Part shown: piece after piece, positions 1 to 9,700 of the stretch
Layout of the letters: each line of letters begins with the position of its first letter
How positions within the stretch are numbered: position 1 is the stretch's first letter
Assembly (NCBI GenBank): GCA_032358255.1
Contig: JAULBX010029069.1
Coordinates: 1-24,410, forward strand
Reading direction: 5' to 3'
DNA: 24,410 nucleotides
Origin: Heterotrichella gracilis
Lineage: Eukaryota; Sar; Xanthophyceae; Tribonematales; Xanthonemataceae
Notes under the pieces: generated by a model
What the model was told of the DNA's origin: nothing
What the model saw: the letters and a program-made list of their open reading frames with translations, nothing else
Databases searched by the model: none
Program-made: the position numbers and the translations under genes

Positions 1-512
1 GAGGTACGGTAAATATCTCCAAAACTGGCCATCATTACCCCGTCATTTGGGGACAGTACGCAAATCACAAAAACACCGAGGTTCCCAGCTGTTCACCCTG
101 ATTGACATTGAAATTGCATAGCAACCCTGGAATGAGGTACGGTAAATATCTCCAAAACTGGCCATCATTACCCCGTCATTTGGGGACAGTACGCAAATGA
201 CAAAAACACCCAGATCCCCTGCTGTTCACCCTGATTGGCATTGAATTGCATAGCACCCCAGGACCATGGTACGGTACATACCTCCAAAACTGGCCATCAT
301 TACCCCGTCATTCCGGGGACAGATGCAAATCACAGAAACACCGAGGTCACCAGCTGTTCACCCTAATTGACATTGAATTGAATAGCAACCCTGGAATTAG
401 TTATGGTAAATATCACCAAAACTGGCCATTATTACCCCGTCATTCCGGGGACAGTATGCAAATCACAAAAACACCCAGGTTCCCAGCTGTTCACCCTGAT
501 TGACATTGACTT
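1..512. repeat. Tandem repeat, about 132-bp unit, nearly 4 copies
   Basis: Four head-to-tail copies of a 131-133-bp unit are visible. The anchor GGTACGGT starts at 3, 136 and 268, and the matching point of the fourth, more diverged unit is near 405. Each unit carries the core CCAAAACTGGCCAT, then CCCCGTCATT, then CAGCTGTTCACCCT. The array begins at the window edge, so it probably continues to the left. It stops where the LINE reverse-transcriptase reading frame begins. It may be a satellite into which a truncated LINE landed, or repeated 5' material of the element itself. No gene is seen in it. Confidence 0.9.
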
Positions 513-2087
513 GTGAGACATGGCATGCCCATTGGGCGAAACCAAACTTACAAAGACGTTGCTGTTGCCATTAAGTCTTTGAAGAACAACAAATCCGCGG
601 GGGCTGACAATATTTTTGCTGAGCAGTTGAAAAGGAGGGGCAGTGGTATGGAGCGCTGGTTGCATCGCATAATAGCTGCGGTATGGGAAGCGGGTGTAGT
701 GTTGGATGACTGGAGGCATTCTGTGCTGGTGCTGGTATTCAAGAAGAAAGATATGAGTTTATGTGACAATTACCGGGGCACCAGTTTGCTCAGCATGCCG
801 TGCAAGGTATTTTCCTACATTTTATCAGCGCGGCTACAAGAGTGGATTGAGTGCCAGCTCTTAGACGAGCAGTGTGGCTTCCGGCCTGGCCGAGGCTCTG
901 TTGATGCCCTTTTTAGCTTGCGGAGGCTATTAGAAGGGGCATGGCAAGCAAATGTGCCTGTTTTTCTCTGTTTTATTCATTTGACAAAAGCATACGATTC
1001 TGTAGATAGGGGGCTTGCGTGGGAAAACATGCTGCGGCGGGGGGCAGATGCCAAGTTGGTGCACATGCTTAGGGAACTACACTCCGGCACCACCTGCTCT
1101 ATCAAGGCTTTTGGTGGGTGCTCTGATGCCTTTCCTATACGCACTGGTTTCAAGCAGGGGTGTGTGCTCGCACCAAGCCTTTTTACTTTTTTTATAGATA
1201 GCGTGGCAAGACAAATAATGCCAGTTATTATACAATATGGGGTGGAGGTGCGTTGCCGGATAGATGGGCAACTGATGGTGGCAAAACCGTCTGACAAGGA
1301 CATGGTGGTGCTCGTTTGGATGTTAATGTACGCGGATGATCTTACATTGATGTGTAGTAGTGCAGCCAACGTAGGTTTGGCAATGCAGGCCATCTTTGGT
1401 ATTTTTGATAAGTGGGGGATGAAGGTCAGTGTTCCAAAGACGAAGATTTTGGTCGTACCTAAGGCCCCCCAGGACACACCTGCCGTTGTTCTAGATGGGC
1501 AGGTGGTGGAAATAGTGGAAAATTTTACGTGCCTGGGTAGTGTCTTCTCGCATGACAATACGATGGACGCTGAGTTTGCGCACCGGCTGAGTAGGGCTGG
1601 CGCAGCATTTGCAGGGCTGCGAACTTGCTTGTGGTATGACAAGCACATTTCTTTGCGGACAAAAATAAACATTTTCAATGCAATAGTCGTTACTACCCTT
1701 CTGTATGGGTCAGCGAGTTGGGCAATTACTCAAACACAACTGTCGCGGTTTGAAGTTTTTTAAAATCAGTGCCTCAGGGCAATTTGTGGTATTTCGCGGT
1801 TAGCGCACATAACGAATGCGGAACTTTTAGATAGATGTAGGCAATCCTCAGTGGAGGAAAAGCTCAGGGTTATTAGGCTAAAATGGCTGGGGCACTTATG
1901 ACGTATGGCAGACGACAGAATACCTAAGAGTATGGTGTTTGGGCAGCTGGTTGGAAAGCGGTCTAGGGGAGCACCCAGGGCCACATGGGCTGCTCTTGTC
2001 ACTAAGGACTTGCAGGCGAGAAACATCACAAAATGGTACAAGCAATGCCAGGATAGGGACGGGTGGCGCATGCTTGTGCAAGGCTGA
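513..2087 (+). pseudogene. 5'-truncated, inactivated LINE (non-LTR) reverse transcriptase
   Basis: An open frame from 513 to 1763 encodes a non-LTR retrotransposon reverse transcriptase, beginning in the fingers (LKNNKSAGADNI). It continues through FRPGRGSVDALF, the motif-A block ending KAYDSVDR (about residues 154-166), the motif-B block FKQGCVLAPSLF, the catalytic YADD (residues 273-276, bases 1329-1340) and the thumb (LLYGSASWA). The same frame continues past the stop at 1761-1763 and a second stop at 1899-1901, to RMADDRIPK, KRSRGAPRATW and a final stop at 2085-2087. Both internal stops look like single C-to-T changes of CAA and CGA codons. In motif A the first catalytic aspartate is replaced by histidine (residue 156, CAT at 978-980). 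No endonuclease domain precedes it. The copy is therefore dead on three independent counts. The exact LINE clade was not determined. Confidence 0.93.
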
Positions 2088-2134
2088 TTGCTGATCTGGC
2101 TTTGTTGCCGGTACGCGTGTAATAATAATAATAA
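2088..2134 (+). mobile_element. LINE 3' UTR and (TAA)5 tail
   Basis: About 30 bases after the final LINE stop, the sequence enters five TAA units (2120-2134), after which resemblance to the element ends. A short trinucleotide tail instead of poly(A) is typical of several LINE clades and marks the 3' end of this insertion. I could not define a target-site duplication, because the 5' end is truncated against the tandem repeat. Confidence 0.7.
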
Positions 2135-3167
2135 ACTTACAAACACAACGCCATAATGTGTTTATGATCTGCTGCGAACGCATACTGCTAGGTATCTCCA
2201 AGGTGGACAAACTACTCAGCAGCGACGTTGTCAATTTGTGTGATAACCAGACCAGCATTTTTGAGCTGCTTAGGATGCAGCGCCTAAATAATTTGGAGAT
2301 GTTATGTGTATGTCTAACAGTAGGCTGCTTAGGCAGATATTTCACGCTCAAATTCAGGGGAAGGGCAGCGGTAGCAATTTAGGCAATTTGATATGCAATA
2401 TCAGCACTACATGTCTTTTGGGGGCTGGTACAGGTCCAGGTCTGGCAGCGTATTGTGTTGGACAGGAGTGTCTGACGCTCGGTTACTCACCGATAGTATT
2501 GGTGGATGCATCATCCGGGGGCACGTATGAGAAGAAATGAACCGGCAGGGGTGGAGCAGCTTGCTGCTACGAATAAGTCATTGCTTGCCAGGTTGCCTGC
2601 AAACATTGGGGAAACTGACGTGGGAATATGAACTCCCAATCAAAGAGGGGTTCAATTTTGCTAGCGCCCCGCTGCTGAAGCCTAGGAGAGTGCACCGCAA
2701 ACCCTGGATGGGTGACATGACAATGCAAAACATTCAGTGATTTCTGAATGAGGTTTGAACATAACCCAAGTATTGTATAGGGTTGGTTTAGGGTTTAGGG
2801 CGCAAAACAGTGGTAGGCATGCGTAATGATAAGCGTGCCTGGGTGAACAGCAAAGCAGAGCTTATGGAGGCAGCTTGTAAACCCCATGATCACAACTTCT
2901 TGTACCAATTTAAATTCCAGCCGCCAGGTTTACACCAATGGCTGGGCTCCTCAGCAGTACAGGGGAGATGTTATACGTTGATGCAAAGAAATGGACAGAT
3001 ATAAGGATCATTTTAGCAGGGAAATTGTCAATTGGAAATTGTGGGATTAATGGATTCCCAAGCCCGTGCCCTAGTATGTGTTGTCTGTGATCAAAACATT
3101 AGCTTACGAGATATTGTGACATTTATGATAGTGTGACATTTATTGAGGGATTAGCCTTCTCGGAATG
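2135..3167 (+). other. Unassigned stretch, possibly decayed LINE linker
   Basis: No intact gene is seen. Short open stretches on the plus strand look weakly like the linker between endonuclease and reverse transcriptase in LINEs: around 2650-2735 (FNFASAPLLKPRRVHRKPW) and 2818-3000 (NDKRAWVNSKAELMEAA). This would fit the upstream half of the second LINE relic, which starts just downstream. Several stops and frame changes break it. The part from 2158 to 2540 is open in two overlapping frames but I recognise neither. A TTTAGGG motif lies near 2791. Confidence 0.35.
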
Positions 3168-5056
3168 TTGTGCGCAAGGTATTTGCCTATGTTTTACTAA
3201 ACCGGTCGAGCGACTGAGTAGAAGAGCAATTAATAAATGAACAGTGTGGGATCAGAAAGGGTGGAGGAACCATAGATGCGCTCTTTATTCTCAGGAGGTT
3301 TTTGGATAGTACCTGGGATAAAAATGTCCCTGTTCATCTTGCTTTTGGCATACATATAGATGGCCAATCCAAACAGCTGCCAATCCTGACCCCTCTTTTC
3401 TTTCATGGCCTATCTTGTATGCTGATGACATCACCCTTGTTTGTGGCATCCAGGCTAACCAGGTAAAGCTTTCTAAAGATCAAGCTTTTACAATTTTCAA
3501 GCAATTGGGAGTTGACATAGCGCCACTAGTAATTTGATGCAAAGATTACGCTTTTACCTTTATGAAAATATTTTTAGACATTTGATGGGGGAATATCTTT
3601 CGCCTTCTTGGTATATTACTTTTACTCTTTCTCCCTTGCAAATGGCAGCAAACACTCTTTTGCACAGTTTTGCCAAACCTATAAATACTCAGAGAGCGGC
3701 TACTTTGCCGTCTTTTGAGTCCAGAAAGTCCAGAGATGACCAGATTGACCAGATCTTTCTTCTGACATTGGCACCAGTACCCACGGCCTCCAAGCCAGCG
3801 TTGTCCACGATTGGTATTGTAACATACCAAGGAGCCAACGTGTGTCCTCGCCTCTTGTCCTCGCCTGGGCATGTGCAAAGCAGTGCTCGCAGCGCTGTTG
3901 CCATCTGCACGCACTTGCACCTACACCCACCTGCACCTGCACTTGCACGCACCCGCATCGCACGCACAAAGCTGCAAGCCCTGCTGAGCTTCAGGTAAGT
4001 ACACGCCTAAGGCGCTGCTGGCGCTGAGCACCATTCAAGGACCAGGCTAAGGCCGCAACTAGGCGCACCAGTTGCCCTGTTGACAATGGCAAGGAGTGGC
4101 CAGTGGTGCCATCTGGCCTTGATATCATCTTTCCGGCTAACTTGGCCCTGAAGGGCAGGCAGTCCGGTGCTACACAGACCACTGTTGTGTCTGAGTTGAG
4201 GAGGGAGTGCCCTTCGCTGCTGTGCTACGCACCCGAACACATCAGCTTCGCCCTTCTAGCCCCACACACCCGCCTTAGTGACAAGTATGGCCATGGATAC
4301 AAGGGACACCAATTACCACCATCTGATGTGTCAAAACATGTACTAACCATTTATTTTCAGACTTTTTATCAGCATTTTCTAGATGCCATGCGCGCATGTC
4401 AGATGCATTGCCGACATTATGGTTGAACGGCAGGATTATTGGCAGAGCCAGGCCGGTACACCCCACACACGCTGTTCACTCCATAGGCCCTGACAGAGTA
4501 CTCTTCAGTGTTCCAAAACCAAAAATTAAGGTGGTGGCCCAGGCACCATAGGAGTTGCCCGTCATATCTTTACATGGCAAGGCAAAAGAGGTAGTGCAAA
4601 GTTCCAAGTGTTTGGGCAGCTTTGAGGTCTGCCCTGTGGCACAACCTGTTTGTGAGCCATAACACCAAAATTAGGATGTCTCACTCTGTTGATTTATCTA
4701 CATTGCTCAATGGGTCTGAGGCTTGGGCTTTAAAACAAACTCAAGTAGGTAGCTCTAAAGGTTTCCCATAAAAACTGCCTTACAACTCTTTGCAGTGTTT
4801 CCAAGATTGTACATTTTTTCTGTTTAAAAACCTGTTTGTGGGCAAGTTTCAATAGCTGATAAACTTAGCAATCGTCATTACGCTGGCTGGGGCACGTAGG
4901 GCGCATGTCCGATGAGAGGCTGCCTAAAATGTATGTTGGTTGGTAGTGTGCTGGGTAAGCGGTCTAGAGGGAGGTCCAGGGCCGCATGGGCTGACCAGCT
5001 ACTAGGGATCTGAAAGCGCGTAAGACCAGAGATGGTACAAGCAGTGTCTGGACAAA
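3168..5056 (+). pseudogene. Second, heavily decayed LINE reverse transcriptase, interrupted
   Basis: Pieces of the same type of reverse transcriptase as at 513-2087 appear in order but in different frames. RKVFAYVLLNR starts near 3174; EEQLINEQCG and GGTIDALFILRRFLD follow at about 3220-3309; YADD is at 3418-3429 followed by ITLVCGIQANQ; VPKPKIKVV is near 4510; LLNGSEAWA is near 4706; KRSRGR is near 4958. Between the segment ending NVPVHLAF and YADD about 300 bp are missing relative to the first copy, which removes motif A and motif B. There are many stops and frameshifts. Foreign DNA (about 3518-4490) splits the palm from the thumb. It is much older than the upstream copy, judging by the number of lesions. 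Confidence 0.82.
3518..4490. mobile_element. About 0.97-kb insertion inside the second LINE relic, unknown origin
   Basis: The homology to the first LINE stops after the segment FKQLGVD (about 3516) and resumes with VPKPKIK near 4510, where the first copy has only a few residues. The intervening DNA is flanked by TGACA at 3513-3517 and again at 4491-4495, a possible 5-bp target duplication, although about 10 further bases at the right junction do not match. The interior has an open frame of 154 codons (3534-3998) ending at a good donor-like CAGGTAAGT, and another of 107 codons (4103-4426) that is compositionally protein-like. I recognise neither product and see no terminal inverted repeats. 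Confidence 0.4.
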
Positions 5057-5171
5057 GAATATTTGAGCACGTGTACGTCACATACATATATGTGCATAAG
5101 CGTGTTCAACAAGTTATTATGACAACTACACCATGTATGCAATGGACAGCGCTGCCCAATGCTATTGCAAA

Positions 5172-5255
5172 TGCATGAAGTAGGTTGTGATGCCATGAGG
5201 CGAGGGCAGCACGTGCATGAAGTAGGTTGAGATGCCATGAGGTGAGGGCAGCACG
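5172..5255. repeat. 42-bp direct repeat, two copies
   Basis: Two adjacent 42-bp units start TGCATGAAGTAGGTTG at 5172 and 5214 and differ at only a few positions. The segment GCTGCCCAATGCT also occurs twice around them, near 5151 and 5267, so the whole block may be a larger local duplication. It adjoins the end of the Gly-rich minus-strand frame, and the arrangement resembles the duplicated exon tails found in the three genes downstream. Confidence 0.75.
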
Positions 5256-5701
5256 GGTACCCATGCGCTGCCCAATGCTGCCCACTTCCAGTCTCGGACA
5301 ATCACCAATTCCCTCATGCGTTCTGGAGCAAAGCCTCCCGCCTCCACCCCTCCTCCTCCAGCCCTGGCTTCTGCACCCTGGATGCGTCCAGCTGCAGCCG
5401 TGTCCATGGCATGATGCCCACCACCCCCACCGCCACCGTGCCACTTGGCACCGCTTCCACCACCCTTTGCGCCACCTCCACCGGCAGGTTGCCCGCCACC
5501 CCCCACCCCACCCTTGCCACCACCACCACCACCGTGTCCGCTCGCACCGCCGCTAGCGTGCGCGCCCAGCGCTGTGCCCCCCACCACCCTTCTCCACCGT
5601 GCGCACCACCCCCACCACCACTGTGCCCACCACCTCCGCCTCCCCCATGGCCACCCCCCCCCCTCCACGGTGACCACCTCCACCTCCTTTGCCACCACCA
5701 C
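5256..5701 (-). CDS. Gly-rich open frame, possible exon of an unknown gene
   Basis: The minus strand is open for 179 codons over 5162-5701. The first two thirds are glycine runs that simply reflect the CCACCN-rich plus strand. The last part, over about 5256-5340, is not low-complexity (GGFAPERMRELVIVRDWKW) and ends beside a possible donor at GGGTAC near 5258. A partial copy of this end lies about 110-120 bp downstream (5140-5170), as seen for exon ends of the confirmed genes here. This is suggestive of a real terminal exon piece, but no domain is recognised and no further exons were found. It could equally be chance. Confidence 0.22.
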
Positions 5702-5705
5702 CCAT
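5430..5705. repeat. CCACC-rich low-complexity tract
   Basis: The plus strand is an irregular run of CCACC, CCACCC and CACCACCAC steps. All three plus frames read Pro/Thr/His-rich and the minus frames read Gly/Val-rich, so the long open frames here are compositional. The minus strand has many G-runs and could form G-quadruplexes. Confidence 0.85.
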
Positions 5706-6369
5706 GATGGATGTGAGATCAGTCGAATTGGACGCAGTAGTGACTAGTGCTGGGACCCGGTCCCTAATGGTGCCTCGATATTCGCTGTGGCGCACTGCAT
5801 CGGTATCTGCTGGTTTGTGGCTCGATGTTTAACTCGAACACTCAATCCAAGACGTTGTAGGCCGAGGTTCACATACCAGTCATGCAGGCTTGCTGCTCTG
5901 ATAGCTCATATTATTGAAGGAATCAGTTGCAAGGAGCAACTCTTATCGGAATCCCCTCTCAGTCTGCATAGTACGGAAATTGCTGGCTTCGAAAGTTCCT
6001 CAGGATCCTTGACTGCAGGTCCCCTGCCTTGTAGGTACAGGAAAACACATGCACAGGTGCAGGCGTCTCAGGAACTTGCCAGCACCTGGCAGAATTGCAT
6101 GCGTTTGTGCGCGCCCTCAGGCGCGAGTTGTACTAATTATAGAAACATCTCATCCCGGGGGCTTAACTCATCCCCGTCAAATTAGAGAAAAGACTGCCTA
6201 GGGTGAAAAACCCTGGGTGTTTATTACTCTTGAGACTCAACTCAGGCTGTGCTCACTCAGTCACTGTAGTACAGTAACAGGGCATTCACAGCCATCCACT
6301 TGGCTTGTTGTCGGACTCCGCCAGATGTGCCCCCTTTCCAAGAGCCTGAATTGAATGAATGTTTGGAAC
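5706..6369. other. Unassigned intergenic stretch
   Basis: One open frame of 132 codons on the plus strand (5787-6185) and one of 96 codons on the minus strand (6257-6547) have no recognisable domain, no consistent flanking splice sites and no similarity I can name. The segment lies beyond the 3' end of the hydroxylysine-kinase-like gene and may include downstream flank. No RNA gene is seen. Confidence 0.5.
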
Positions 6370-6430
6370 GTGTCACTGAAGTACATGACACTTGCAATGC
6401 CATGGAAATAATTTTACACATTTCCATGGC
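6370..6430. repeat. Two consecutive inverted repeats (hairpins)
   Basis: GTGTCA (6370-6375) pairs with TGACAC (6386-6391) across a 10-base loop. GCCATGGAAAT (6399-6409) pairs perfectly with ATTTCCATGGC (6420-6430), also across a 10-base loop. Both lie about 300-360 bases past the stop of the minus-strand kinase gene and surround its best polyadenylation-type signal. Confidence 0.7.
6414..6418 (-). terminator. Candidate TGTAA polyadenylation signal for the kinase gene
   Basis: Read on the minus strand this is TGTAA, the usual green-algal polyadenylation signal, about 320 nt after the proposed stop codon at 6735-6737. It sits in the loop and arm of the second hairpin. The 3' UTR would then cover about 6400-6734. 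Assignment rests on position only. Confidence 0.4.
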
Positions 6431-6734
6431 TACGGGACCGGGGATCTGGAAATTGGCCCTTCCCAATATTGCTGTGTAGATAGCATGGTGAGTTGAAAGA
6501 ATTGCGCCGCATACTGCGGCTGAGGATAGCTCCCCATGCGCACCCATCCACCAAAGGGATTCACCATCCTATCCTTTCCTACCCTATCCTAATCCAACCC
6601 TCTCCACATCTGCTCCAGGCCAGCGCAGTCACCCCCCACCCCCCACAGCTGCACTCCCGCTGGACCACGCAGCCCTCCATTGCTGCAACCTCACCCCCCA
6701 CCCCCCACCCCCTGCCGCTGCACCCGCTCGGGCG

Positions 6735-9700
6735 CTAGGCACCACCTGGCCACGCCACCCCCCACCGCTGCGCCCTCTCCTGCATGCGTGCAAGGAACAC
6801 CCCTTCTCGCAGTGACTCAAGCAGGTCCAGGAGGCACCTGGGGTGGTGGTGGGGGGGATTGCACATGGTTGGGGTTGCAGTCGGCATGATTCTTGTGCGG
6901 TGACGGGTGCACGTGGCGGTGCACTAGGGGTTGCACCAGGCGGTGCACTTTACCACTTGTGCCGCGGGCATGCACATGTGTTGGATGCAACTGGCATGGC
7001 GCATGCGGTGAGACGGTGAAGTTGATGCGTGACATGAGTGACAGGGTCATCCTGTGTGCCACTTACATTCCAGGCAGGCTGCTGGTCAGGGTGTACTCCG
7101 CATTGTCAGGGTCCTGCATGGCGAAAAACCGTGTCAGTGTTTTTGCAGATTTTTCCATATCAATTTCGTTTCAGTTTGGTGATCACCACGCATAAACCCC
7201 CCTCCTGTTACTGCATTGAACCCTTGAGGGACAGGTGTCTGAAGTGGACTGGTGCCTGATGTGCACAGCATGTTCTTGCATAACATAAACGAGCATAACA
7301 TAACGAGCAGCGTTTGTGCAATTTGCAGGGCTGTTATTTCTGGTGCTTGGTATGGCCGGATTTCTGGCAAATTTGGATAGCATAAATTAGGGTTTAGGGT
7401 TAAGTTTTTGGCATGCACCTGTGTTGCTGAGTAGTGGCCCACTGCCAAGCTCTGCACCACCCGTAGGCACATGAGGGGTTTAGGGTTTGGGTTTAAGGGT
7501 TTAGGGTTTAGGGTTTCCTTGCACCTTTGCAGCTGAGTAGTGGCCCACTGCCAGGCTCTGCACCACCCTGAGGCACATGAGGGGGGATAGCACGGCAAGC
7601 TCACTGGGGAGGAGAGGGGACACATGCAGGTAGCCAGCCTGCAGGGAACATGTCAATATGGGGTTAGGGTTTAGGTTCCGGTGAGTTGCTATGCCCATCC
7701 TTGCTCTTATCATCCGTCCACTTACATACAGCAGAAAATCCACCATCAGCCCACTGCCATCTACCACCATTTCCCACCCCTGTCACCCCCACAACCCACA
7801 CCCACCATCACCCCATACACCACCACACTACCACCTCCATGCCGTCACCCCACCCCACCACAATAACCACCTACCCACCACCCACCAGCACATTCCCGGC
7901 TCCCTCCAGTGCCTGCTCCAGCCACATCATAGCGGCATAGCTCATAGCGATAGCTATGTTACTTGCCCACCACCACCACACCCAGCACTCCCACCACCAC
8001 CACACCACCACACACAGCACCACCCCAGCCCTTTAATCATCCGCAACCCACCAGCACGTCCCCAGCCCCCTCCAGTGCCTGTTCCGGCCACATCATAGCT
8101 GCATAGCTCATGGCGAGAGCCACCTCACCCACCACCCATCCGTGCACACAGTCGCCCCAGTCCAATAGGCCTATCACCTGCACGCACATGCCACTTGTCA
8201 ACCCTAAACCGTGACCAGGGATTTAAACCTAAAACGCCACCCGCTCAAGGGGATTTAGATGTCTGCATTAACCCAAATTTGAATTGATTAATAAAAAGTG
8301 TCAAATTGAATTCAACTTTTGTTTAATCTAGATTGCTTTTTATTTTCTACCCTTTGACATGCCCCTGGTCACACACCAATCGCACGGCGGTGGACGTGTG
8401 ACAATCACCCTGTAATTTAGGTTGGTGTCGAAGAGTTTTCAGCCACCTGTCTGCCTCCCTGGTCTCCAGCACAAGCCATTCCACCCACTACTGCTGGAAC
8501 GCATGCAACCAACCAATCAACCCGAGAAGGAGTTGTAACAACCTAGAGTGTATGCCTTTGGCTTGGGAGTTGCGTACGGTATTGCACCTCACCTTGCCAG
8601 CACCCCTGTCCACGAGCACGTTTGCCTCGTTTGCATCCCCGTGAATGGCCTGACGCCGCAGGGGTGGGTGGGCAGCGGCCAACGCGGCCTCTACCCTGTC
8701 AGCCACACCTAGTAGCCGTGACCTGCATACATCACGACAGGGGATGGTTTACACATACAGATTTGGTGTACATACAAATTCAGCTACATGATTCGCAGCT
8801 TCTACATGATGCTTGTATGTATGCAACTCATACGTGTTGCCTGGTCAAACACCTGCCAGGTTGAACCAGGTTGAACCAGGTCGAACTCCTGAACACCTCA
8901 TCTGGCAGGTATCATTGCAGCTGACGACTGGGGCTTGCACTGCTGCCAGGTTCCGCAGGCCGGGCACTGAAACTGGCGACGCAATCATTCAGACTAAAAG
9001 CAACGTTTATGGATACTCTATATTGGCCCATTACTGTGGCAGAATCTTGCAAATCTTTTTACCTGAGCAGCTGATCCGGGAGATAGCTATCCGGGAGATA
9101 GCCACTAGCCAACTGATCCGGGAGATAGCTATCCGGGAGATAGCCACTCCGGAGATAGCTATCCGGGAGATAGCCACTATAATGCGCCAGCTGGCGCACA
9201 GTGGCTGGTGCTGCCGCTGGGTCTCAATGGTCAGCCTTGAACGCTATCATGCACAACAATACACAAAAAGCTATTCTAATTGTCTGTACTCTGCTCTATC
9301 AGGATATGCTATGCCTGGCCGAGTACCTGAGCGCCTGATCCTGGAGGTAGTGTTCCAGCTGGCGCACTGTGGCTGGTGCTGCTGCCAGGTCCCAGTAGTG
9401 GGTGGTGGGCAGGGAGGGGTGGTGGAAGTCAGCCAGTGCATCGTCGAGGTCAGCAAGGTAGGAGCCAAGGGAGAAGAAGAGGGAGTGGAGGGTGGCGTCC
9501 TGGGAAAATTGATAAATGATCCATGGTAAACAACAAATAAATCTTCATGTGCCAGGTAGGTTGGTAAAGACCGGGCAGGGTTGCACACTGAACACCCCTA
9601 ACAATTGGCCAGATCGGAAGATAATCCATTAATAGTCCCTGTGCCCACCTTTGTTACTCCTTTGATTGATCTCCAGGCATTTAAAAGGAAAAGTACAAAT

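Noticed and set aside
977..1678. 233-codon minus-strand frame
   Set aside because: It is the shadow of the LINE reverse transcriptase, which has unmistakable RT motifs on the plus strand.
1761..1901. Stop-codon readthrough or recoding in the LINE
   Set aside because: Two stops plus a lost catalytic aspartate are better explained by decay of a dead copy.
5411..5747. Overlapping Pro/Thr/His-rich plus-strand frames
   Set aside because: All three frames are open because of the CCACC repeat; none has non-repetitive sequence or splice signals supporting a gene.
7388..7516. Chromosome end or telomere
   Set aside because: TTTAGGG runs are short, degenerate, appear in both orientations across the window and lie inside introns with genes continuing on both sides.
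9071..9179. Possible CRISPR-like array
   Set aside because: Units are contiguous with no unique spacers, lie in an intron of a eukaryotic gene, and derive from an exon tail.
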